Of a DNA stretch of 5,881 nt, positions 1-5,061 are shown in pieces. Where the stretch lies: assembly GCA_025362765.1 (NCBI GenBank), contig JANYFI010000087.1:1-5881 (forward strand), given 5' to 3'. Source of the stretch: Ferruginibacter sp. (GTDB taxonomy: Bacteria > Bacteroidota > Bacteroidia > Chitinophagales > Chitinophagaceae). Every line of letters starts with the position of its first letter. Within the stretch, counting starts at the first letter, position 1. Below the pieces are notes generated by a model. The model ran no database searches. It worked only from the letters and a program-made list of their open reading frames with translations, and was not told the origin of the DNA. The translations under genes were made by a program, and so were the position numbers.

Positions 1-35
1 ATAATTGATAATTGAATAATGGATAATTAATAATA
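1..35. repeat. Degenerate 7-base AT-rich tandem repeat
   Basis: Five consecutive 7-base units can be read: ataattg, ataattg, aataatg, gataatt, aataata. The first two are identical and the rest drift. The array starts at the window edge, so more copies may lie to the left. No coding role is apparent. It is probably slippage-derived intergenic sequence ahead of the coaD leader. Confidence 0.5.
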
Positions 36-144
36 TAGTCAAATTGCAATTGATTTATTTTTTCAGTAGCGTTATTTCAACGTAATTTATTTTACATAAC
101 AGTTCATTAGATTATCATCAACATTTTTTAATTTTAATAATGGA

Positions 145-169
145 TTGTTTTCAGGTAGCTGTAGTTTTG
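145..169 (+). promoter_or_regulatory. Candidate Bacteroidota-type promoter for coaD
   Basis: Positions 162-169 read TAGTTTTG, an exact match to the Bacteroidota -7 consensus TAnnTTTG. A TTG lies at 145-147, but the 14-base spacer is shorter than the roughly 19 bases usual for this promoter class, so the -33 assignment is weak. A start just after 169 would give a leader of about 50 bases to the ATG at 227. It would also leave the in-frame ATG at 140 outside the transcript, which supports the coaD start chosen here. Found by eye from the known consensus. Confidence 0.35.
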
Positions 170-226
170 AGAAACAAAAAAACATGTGCAGATAGAAAAG
201 TATTAATTATCAATTACAAATTTCCC

Positions 227-697
227 ATGCGTATCTGCCTTTTTCCCGGAACTTTTGATCCTGTCACGCTTGGTCACATCGATATCATTAACAGGGCTAT
301 CCCTTTATTTGACAAAGTGATAGTAGGTATAGGGCGCAATGTAAATAAAGTGCCCATGTTTAGCGAAGAACAACGGCTGCAATGGGTAAAGGATATTTAC
401 AAAAATCAGCCAATAGTTGAAGCGGTGGTGTATGATGGGCTAACCGTAAATTGTTGTAAAAAGGTAGGGGCCAATTTTATCTTAAGAGGCATTCGCTATG
501 TAAACGATTTTGAATATGAAAAGGCCATTGCAGATATGAATCGAAGCCTGGAAGGGCATATTGAAACTGTTTTTCTTACCTGTCTTCCACAGTTTACGTC
601 CGTGGCTTCCACATTGGTACGGGATGTGTATAAAAACGGGGGAGATGTATCACAATTTTTGCCGGCAGAAGTGATCTCAACCATTCAAAAAAAATAA
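227..697 (+). CDS. coaD: Phosphopantetheine adenylyltransferase (CoaD)
   Basis: This cytosolic enzyme transfers AMP from ATP to 4'-phosphopantetheine to make dephospho-CoA, the penultimate step of CoA synthesis. The 156-residue product has the usual CoaD length. The N-terminus carries the nucleotidyltransferase signature FPGTFDP followed by T14-L15-G16-H17, the T/HxGH ATP-binding motif. R87-G-I-R90 and F95-E96-Y97-E98 match the family's substrate and ATP-binding segment, and S128-T-L-V-R132 matches the conserved C-terminal motif. An in-frame ATG at 140 would add 29 residues with no family counterpart and lies upstream of the candidate promoter, so the ATG at 227 is preferred. No Shine-Dalgarno sequence is visible, which is normal for Bacteroidota. 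A thioesterase gene follows almost immediately on the same strand, suggesting one transcript. Confidence 0.96.
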   Translation: MRICLFPGTFDPVTLGHIDIINRAIPLFDKVIVGIGRNVNKVPMFSEEQRLQWVKDIYKNQPIVEAVVYDGLTVNCCKKVGANFILRGIRYVNDFEYEKAIADMNRSLEGHIETVFLTCLPQFTSVASTLVRDVYKNGGDVSQFLPAEVISTIQKK

Positions 698-725
698 GAT
701 GTTCCAGATACCAAAAAATAAAACG

Positions 726-1157
726 ATGTCTATTTGGTTTGATAAAAGCTTAAAGTTTGAAGGGCTCGCAGCTATAGAGCAAGGCTCTATGGATACCTTA
801 CTGGGAATGGAGTATGAAGCCATTGGAGAAAATTTTCTTAAAATAAAAATGCCCGTTGATGAGCGCACCAAACAACCGTACGGTTTATTGCATGGCGGTG
901 CAAGCTGCGTGCTGGCCGAAACCACCGGCAGTCTCGCTTCTTCGCTGGTAATAGATCCCGACAAATTTATTTGTGTGGGCCTTGAGATAAATGCGAACCA
1001 TGTGCGCAGTGTCAGGATTGGATATGTAATTGCTACGGCAACTCCCTTGCACCTTGGTACCAATACCCACGTGTGGGATATTAAAATACATGATGAAGCC
1101 GAAAAACTGATCTGCGTAAGCCGCTTAACAGTAGCTATTTTAAAAAAGGCTTTTTAG
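726..1157 (+). CDS. Hotdog-fold acyl-CoA thioesterase, MenI/YdiI-like
   Basis: This is a PaaI/YdiI-type hotdog thioesterase of 143 residues. The best functional guess is 1,4-dihydroxy-2-naphthoyl-CoA hydrolase (MenI), which frees DHNA for menaquinone synthesis; menaquinone is the usual Bacteroidota quinone. The core MPVDERTKQPYGLLHGGAS, then VLAET, then VGLEINANHVRS and PLHLGT follow the E. coli YdiI pattern closely. Q50, H56 and E65 keep the same spacing (6 and 9) as the Q48, H54 and E63 active-site residues known in E. coli MenI. The start at 726 (MSIWF...) aligns with the family. An in-frame ATG at 699, one base after the coaD stop, would add nine unconserved residues but cannot be excluded and would imply translational coupling. 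Related thioesterases act on other aryl or acyl-CoAs, so the exact substrate is inferred. Confidence 0.88.
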   Translation: MSIWFDKSLKFEGLAAIEQGSMDTLLGMEYEAIGENFLKIKMPVDERTKQPYGLLHGGASCVLAETTGSLASSLVIDPDKFICVGLEINANHVRSVRIGYVIATATPLHLGTNTHVWDIKIHDEAEKLICVSRLTVAILKKAF

Positions 1158-1222
1158 CAACGGAGTTCTCTAATTTTTTTAAGTAACGATAATACTATCC
1201 TGTTGTGCAAACTATTTGTAAA

Positions 1223-1855
1223 TTATTTCGCTGCGTCAAAAAATGCTGACAAAATATCTCTAATCGAAGGGTAGGTGTTGTTCAATTGTTCTGCAATACT
1301 TTCTGGCAGTACCCATTTAATGGCTGAAATATCTTCTTCGGTTTGAGGAACAAGCGTTTGGTTAGAGGAGCAGGTCATGTAATACCAGTGCGTTGTTTTT
1401 AAAAAATGTTTTCCGTACGCACTGTAAGTATGGTAAGTTTCGCCCATTTTATATTGCAGTTTTAAATGCCTTACACCAGTTTCTTCTTCTACTTCCCGCA
1501 AAGCGCAGGCTGCTAATTCTTCACCTGTTTCTACCTTTCCTTTTGGTAAATCCCATTTAGCAAGCCGGTAAATAAACAGTAGTTCATTTTTGTCATTTTG
1601 CACCATTCCTCCGGCTGCTTCTATTGGTGTAAAGATTTTAAAGAAAGCTTTTTTCAATTCTGCCAGGTTATCGTGCAGCAATACACCCGCATGAAAAGAG
1701 GGCCTGGTTATTTCGTGTAACAGGGATTTGATAGCCGGTCCGGAGAATTCATCTATAAAAATGGTATCCGGATGATGCAATATTTCTTTCAGTTCTTCCG
1801 TCAATTCATCGCACAAAAAGACAGGCTTATCATCAAAGAAGATTTTAATGTACAT
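1223..1855 (-). CDS. NUDIX hydrolase with N-terminal extension
   Basis: This 210-residue protein hydrolyses a nucleoside diphosphate linked to some other group; its substrate cannot be read from the sequence. The Nudix box is perfect: G106, E112, then R120-E-V-E-E-E-T-G-V128, fitting GX5EX7REUXEEXGU, so the metal-binding glutamates are present. It is preceded by W101-D-L-P-K-G-K, a PKG-type element common in Nudix proteins acting on dinucleoside polyphosphates and related substrates. The Nudix domain occupies about residues 76-205. The first 75 residues form an extension without a recognised motif, which makes the protein longer than a minimal MutT of about 130 residues. The gene converges on the thioesterase (65-base gap, no convincing terminator seen) and diverges from pyrE across a 91-base spacer. 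A role in clearing oxidised or signalling nucleotides is possible but unproven. Confidence 0.9.
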   Translation of the reverse strand: MYIKIFFDDKPVFLCDELTEELKEILHHPDTIFIDEFSGPAIKSLLHEITRPSFHAGVLLHDNLAELKKAFFKIFTPIEAAGGMVQNDKNELLFIYRLAKWDLPKGKVETGEELAACALREVEEETGVRHLKLQYKMGETYHTYSAYGKHFLKTTHWYYMTCSSNQTLVPQTEEDISAIKWVLPESIAEQLNNTYPSIRDILSAFFDAAK

Positions 1856-1913
1856 ATTGATTGATTAAGAAGTTTAAAAAGGTGAGTAAATCTGCCGTAT
1901 TTTTTAAGTCATT

Positions 1914-1942
1914 TTGCTGATAGCTTAGCTTGTTTTAATTTG
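1914..1942 (+). promoter_or_regulatory. Candidate promoter for pyrE, possibly leaderless
   Basis: A TTG at 1914-1916 and TTAATTTG at 1935-1942 are separated by 18 bases, close to the Bacteroidota TTG / TAnnTTTG arrangement; the -7 box differs from consensus at its second base. The ATG of pyrE begins four bases after the box, so transcription would start at or next to the start codon. It lies within the 91-base divergent spacer shared with the NUDIX gene, where no matching minus-strand box was found by eye. Confidence 0.4.
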
Positions 1943-1946
1943 CAGT

Positions 1947-2582
1947 ATGACAAATGAAAAAGCCGTAGCGGAAAAACTGTTACAAATTAATGCAATTAAA
2001 TTGAGTCCGCAACAGCCCTTTACCTGGGCAAGCGGATGGAAAAGCCCTATTTACTGCGATAACCGGTGGGTATTATCCTTTCCTTTTGTAAGAGATTTTA
2101 TCAAAAGTGAAATGGCCAACGTAGTGTTTGAGCAGTTTCCGCAGGCGGAACTACTTGCGGGCGTAGCTACTGCCGGCATTCCCTGGGGAGCGATGGTGGC
2201 CGATCAGTTAAAGCTTCCTTTTATTTATGTAAGACCAAAGCCAAAAGATCATGGCCTGGGAAACCAAGTGGAAGGCTTTTATGAAAAGGGACAGAAAGTA
2301 TTATTAATAGAAGACCTAATTTCGACAGGTAAAAGTAGTCTTGAAGCCGCAGGCGTTTTGCGTAGCAGCGACCTCGAAATTGTGGGAATGGTTAGTATTT
2401 TTACCTACGGATTTGATGTAGCTGCAAAGGCTTTTGACACTGCCGGAGTAGCATACCGATCCCTGACCAACTACGCTACGCTGATTGAACTAGCAGCAGA
2501 GAAAGGCATTATTACAGCAGCAGACCAAAACACTTTGTTAAACTGGCGGATTGATCCGGCAAATTGGAAACCAAATAAATAA
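1947..2582 (+). CDS. pyrE: Orotate phosphoribosyltransferase (PyrE)
   Basis: This enzyme joins orotate to PRPP to give orotidine 5'-monophosphate and pyrophosphate, the fifth step of de novo pyrimidine synthesis, in the cytosol as a dimer. The 211-residue length is typical. The mobile catalytic loop is Y94-V-R-P-K-P-K-D-H-G103, and L104-GNQVEG continues the Bacillus-type pattern. The PRPP-binding loop is V118-L-L-I-E-D-L-I-S-T-G-K-S130, with the acidic pair E122-D123 that contacts the ribose. The N-terminal FTWASGWKSPIYCDNR segment matches the orotate/PRPP-side segment of the family. The ATG at 1947 fits the family N-terminus and sits directly behind a promoter-like box. The HMA-domain gene starts 19 bases after the stop and is probably co-transcribed, although no functional link is known. 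Confidence 0.96.
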   Translation: MTNEKAVAEKLLQINAIKLSPQQPFTWASGWKSPIYCDNRWVLSFPFVRDFIKSEMANVVFEQFPQAELLAGVATAGIPWGAMVADQLKLPFIYVRPKPKDHGLGNQVEGFYEKGQKVLLIEDLISTGKSSLEAAGVLRSSDLEIVGMVSIFTYGFDVAAKAFDTAGVAYRSLTNYATLIELAAEKGIITAADQNTLLNWRIDPANWKPNK

Positions 2583-2601
2583 CTTTATAAAAAACAGCAG
2601 T

Positions 2602-2973
2602 ATGAAAAAGATTAAACTCACTTTATTGGCGGTAGCAGGTTTTGTGAGCCTGAGCTTCGCACAAACAAAAGCCGTAGAAAAAGTAGTAATCAAAACGCCC
2701 ACCGTGCAATGCGAACAATGTAAAGACCGGATAGAAAAGTATCTAAAAAGAGAACCGGGTATTACGGCAGTAAAAGTAGACTATAAGAAAAAAACTACTA
2801 CCATTACTTACCTCACAGACCGTAATAATATTGAACAATTAAAGACGGCAATCGCCAATGCGGGATATGATGCTGATGACGTGACCGCAGATGAAGATGC
2901 ATATAAAAAATTACCTAAATGTTGTAAAAAGCCAGAAGGTGTTTTAAGTACAAAAAAAACGGATCAAAAATAA
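2602..2973 (+). CDS. Small secreted heavy-metal-associated (HMA) domain protein
   Basis: The 123-residue protein appears to be exported: residues 1-20 are a classical signal peptide (KK start, hydrophobic LTLLAVAGFVSLS, likely cleavage after SFA before Q21). The mature part is one ferredoxin-like HMA domain, about residues 26-93, with the metal-binding pair C37-E-Q-C40 in the position of the usual GMxCxxC motif. The usual Met is replaced: the preceding residues are T-P-T-V-Q. The segment GITAVKVDYKKKTTTITY is the typical second and third strand of the fold. A second cysteine pair, C107-C108 (LPKCCKK), lies in a basic tail and could add ligands. Expected metals are Cu(I) or similar soft ions; the role, carrier or sensor, is unknown. 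An upstream in-frame ATG at 2551 overlaps pyrE and would spoil the signal peptide, so 2602 is chosen. Confidence 0.88.
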   Translation: MKKIKLTLLAVAGFVSLSFAQTKAVEKVVIKTPTVQCEQCKDRIEKYLKREPGITAVKVDYKKKTTTITYLTDRNNIEQLKTAIANAGYDADDVTADEDAYKKLPKCCKKPEGVLSTKKTDQK

Positions 2974-2994
2974 AAGTTATAAAAAAAGTATAAT

Positions 2995-3017
2995 AACCAC
3001 CTTAGGGTGGTTTTTTT
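2995..3017 (+). terminator. Intrinsic terminator of the pyrE-HMA unit
   Basis: AACCACC (2995-3001) and GGTGGTT (3006-3012) form a perfect 7-bp stem with a TTAG loop, running into seven T residues at 3011-3017. It lies 21 bases after the HMA stop and 4 bases before the end of the convergent lipoprotein gene. The upstream A-rich run (2981-2987) could give weak termination on the minus strand as well, but the T-tract clearly favours the + direction. Confidence 0.85.
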
Positions 3018-3021
3018 ATGC

Positions 3022-3483
3022 CTAAAAAATGCTTAATTGCTGTTTGCCCTCGTAACTAACTTTGAAGGTTTTAAACACTTTTAACTTCCCTACCCTAATA
3101 GTACCCTCCACTTTAACCATCACCTCGTTGGTGAGAAAACTAGCCAAGCCGTTTTTCAACAGGTTTTTCATATCTACATCTATTGTAATTGGTATGGCAA
3201 ATTCTGCTACTCTCGGAATCGCTACCTGGTACTCTTGTGAAGTTCTCCCAAGATAATTATTATTAATATAAATGTCCAGATCGGTCCTGTTTAACTCCAT
3301 ACCAAAGTTGTTTGGGTTATAATAAATCAGGTCCATTTTTAAGGTAGTTGCCGAAAAACCAACTTTTTCCACCACCAGGTTTTTAAAGTCACGATACTCT
3401 AATTCTTTAGGGGTACTACAGGATATCACCAGATTTGTCAGTATAAACAAATAGGATAGGGCAAGGATTTTTTTATTAAACAT
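3022..3483 (-). CDS. LEA14-like (LEA type 2 / WHy domain) lipoprotein
   Basis: The 153-residue product is predicted to be a lipoprotein: a KK start, a hydrophobic segment to residue 21, and the lipobox V-I-S-C22 followed by S-T-P. The mature part resembles the LEA type 2 / water-stress-and-hypersensitive-response (WHy) domain: L-I-Y-Y-N-P-N-N-F (about 52-60) is the characteristic NPN turn, followed by D-L-D-I-Y-I-N-N-N-Y-L-G and later alternating beta strands (AIPITIDVDM, VMVKVEGTIRVG). Such domains are beta-sandwiches found in bacteria, archaea and plants. The bacterial role is not settled; outer-membrane or periplasmic stress protection is a guess. The gene converges on the pyrE-HMA terminator, with 48 bases between stops. 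Upstream lies the AGCT symmetry element described separately. No Shine-Dalgarno sequence or exact TAnnTTTG box was seen. Confidence 0.8.
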   Translation of the reverse strand: MFNKKILALSYLFILTNLVISCSTPKELEYRDFKNLVVEKVGFSATTLKMDLIYYNPNNFGMELNRTDLDIYINNNYLGRTSQEYQVAIPRVAEFAIPITIDVDMKNLLKNGLASFLTNEVMVKVEGTIRVGKLKVFKTFKVSYEGKQQLSIF

Positions 3484-3559
3484 AGTGTTTGTTAGAAGGT
3501 GAATTTTAGGGAAGGTAGGATTATAATGTAAAAACGAAAAATTATTTTATGTTAAAACC

Positions 3560-3588
3560 CAGCTAAACTGATTAGCTAATTTTAGCTG
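3560..3588. repeat. Three-part AGCT inverted-repeat element
   Basis: CAGCTAAA (3560-3567) and TTTAGCTG (3581-3588) are a perfect 8-bp inverted repeat, and between them lies TTAGCTAA (3572-3579), itself a perfect palindrome. The three AGCT cores begin at 3561, 3574 and 3584, so they are spaced 13 and 10 bases apart. The element lies 77-105 bases upstream of the lipoprotein start on the minus strand, a plausible position for an operator or activator site. It could also be an RNA hairpin or a chance AT-rich arrangement. Confidence 0.4.
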
Positions 3589-4310
3589 ACAAATTGCCAA
3601 AGTAGGGAAAAATTTATACTATAAAAAGTAGTTTAATTAAATTGGTATAACTATTTAGCAAATAATTAATTATACTTTTTACGTACATTATAAATACAAG
3701 TAAAATGAGTCAATAGAATGAATAAATATCTGCATTATCTTAATTTTTAAAATAAAATTTAAATCATCATAAATTTTATTAATAAATTATTGATTATAAT
3801 ACAGTTATGATTATTTGTTAAAATTCTATTTCATTAATATTAACTTAATACTTTTAAAATGCACATATCGGCTAGCTCTCCTGCTCTTTAAGGCATTAAA
3901 TGTTGTTTTTAAGACGCCGACATCCACCTAATTACCTTGACTGGTTCCTGAGCTTCTACTCAAATTGTATTTTTAAAATTATGTAAAATATGATTATGTC
4001 AAATTGGCATATTTAAAAATGCAGGGAATGAAATTGAATTGTGGTGTTGCAGGGTTGAAATTTACCTGGAGAAAGCTGCTTTGGAAATAGGTAACAAATA
4101 AAAAAGTAACTAGTTTTTTTAAATTAAATGGAAGCAAAAAATCGGGATTTGAAGGCAATAGATATTTTATAATATTATAAAATAAAATACATAATTTAAT
4201 ATTTAAATATATTAAAGAGTTAATGAAATTTTTACACTGACATAATTAATTTATATGACATTTATTTTATTTGAACTCATAATATATAAAGGTTTGAGAT
4301 TTTTAATGTA

Positions 4311-4372
4311 CCCGCCCAGCTCACAAAACAGTAATTTTATTTAAACACACTTTTAATTTTTGAGATGGCGGG
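4311..4372. repeat. GC-rich inverted repeat with AT-rich 37-base loop
   Basis: CCCGCC (4311-4316) pairs with GGCGGG (4367-4372), and after a small internal loop CTCA (4320-4323) pairs with TGAG (4361-4364), leaving a 37-base AT-rich loop. GC-rich arms of this kind stand out within some of the most AT-rich sequence of the window. No T-tract follows on the + strand, so it is not a normal terminator. Confidence 0.4.
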
Positions 4373-4900
4373 AAAGTAAAAAACGGATAAATTTTAATAT
4401 CACAGCATGTCAGTTTTTATAGATATTATGGAAATATTTATTTGTATATATTTACATGAGATATTTATTTTCGAAAATTTGCTTACTAAATTATCTGTTA
4501 TTGTAAAATTGGTATTGTACAACGGGAAGGTGCTTTTTTCAAAAAAAGCGTAAAATGCTAAAATGAACTGGTGGGAATTTGCGACAGATTAGGCCTACAT
4601 ATCTATTTTCTTTTTGCTACTGCGGAGATGCTTTCCCTGCTTTTTTGGGAGAGAAAGTAACTTCAGTGAACACGGGTTTTAGAAAAGATGATTGAAATAA
4701 AATCGCTGATATTTTATAGCCGGGTGCAAAATAGAAAGTAGAAAGTGAGCTTAAAAGGGCAATTAATATATCACTTAAACTGTGGGTAGGTGTTGTAGAA
4801 ATCGGGCAATTGATTCAATTAAAATGTGGCAATTACACGCATGATCTAAATAAATCGGCCATTTAACAAAATAATAAGGAACCAATAGCGTTTATAAAAC

Positions 4901-5013
4901 AACCCCAGGTAATTCCGCTTGTGCTTGGTAAACAAGATGTTTTCTTTGGGGGTTACAGAACCAAATTAGGTTCGTAAACGAAGACCCGATTTCTATCGGG
5001 TCTTTTGTTTTTT
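4901..5013 (+). ncRNA. Candidate small structured RNA ending in an orphan terminator
   Basis: Several helices can be drawn by eye on the + strand. CCCCA (4903-4907) pairs with TGGGG (4947-4951) and encloses CTTGT (4918-4922) paired with ACAAG (4932-4936). Next, TTAC plus GAACC (4953-4962, with A4957 bulged) pairs with GGTTCGTAA (4969-4977) around an AAATTA loop. Three bases later comes the terminator hairpin 4981-5004. No + strand protein gene precedes this terminator, and the only neighbouring gene runs the other way. The 5' end and promoter are not identified, so 4901 is simply where structure begins. It does not show the signatures of tRNA, tmRNA, SRP RNA (no GGAAGGAAGCAG-type loop) or RNase P RNA. 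It could instead be the 3' end of a longer or decayed transcript. Confidence 0.35.
4981..5013 (+). terminator. Strong intrinsic terminator with no + strand gene upstream
   Basis: AAGACCCGAT (4981-4990) and ATCGGGTCTT (4995-5004) form a perfect 10-bp stem with a TTCT tetraloop, followed by a T-rich tract (TTTTGTTTTTT) to 5013. On the minus strand the sequence after the hairpin is CGTTTACG, a poor U-tract, so its main direction is +. It could still help end the minus-strand M56 transcript, whose stop lies 49 bases to the right. Confidence 0.85.
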
Positions 5014-5061
5014 ATGCTTGTAATTAAGTTTCAGCCAGTCGGTTATGGCGCTGTATCAATA

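Larger units (their letters stand above)
3484..4899. other. Long AT-rich intergenic stretch without a recognised gene
   Basis: About 1.4 kb with no ORF that looks like a protein on either strand. Most of it is extremely AT-rich (for example 3605-3860 and 4090-4310), with a few richer pockets near 3860-3960, 4510-4690 and 4780-4860. It holds an AGCT symmetry element (3560-3588), a GC-rich inverted repeat (4311-4372) and an A/T palindrome (4532-4549: GCTTTTTT, two bases, AAAAAAGC). Small ORFs such as 4019-4090 (23 codons) have no supporting signals. No exact TAnnTTTG box was found by eye on either strand. It may be a decayed gene region, a spacer, or a host for small RNAs; the sequence does not decide this. 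Confidence 0.6.

Noticed and set aside
140..226. Longer coaD start at 140 giving 29 extra residues
   Set aside because: The added residues have no match to the CoaD family, whose proteins begin just before the FPGTFDP motif, and an exact TAnnTTTG box at 162-169 lies inside the extension.
1140..1185. A/T-rich symmetry after the thioesterase as a terminator
   Set aside because: AAAAAGGCTTTTT is not a proper inverted repeat with a GC stem, and the GAG/CTC hairpin before the T-run has only three pairs.
2551..2601. Upstream start of the HMA protein overlapping the pyrE end
   Set aside because: It would place 17 polar residues before a textbook signal peptide that begins at the ATG at 2602.
4570..4680. 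Minus-strand frame reading FLKPVFTEVTFSPKKAGKAS then a stop and about 16 further codons
   Set aside because: It looks protein-like over a short stretch, but it has an internal stop, no start signal and no family recognised; such runs occur by chance.
4955..4962. ACAGAACC, similar to the conserved 3' segment of RNase P RNA
   Set aside because: The conserved 5' GGAAAGTCC-type segment and other P RNA motifs are absent upstream.
4953..4977. T-arm-like GGTTCG suggesting a tRNA or tmRNA 3' end
   Set aside because: The segment pairs with its own upstream bases as a 9-pair hairpin; no acceptor stem, anticodon arm, CCA end or tmRNA tag sequence fits.
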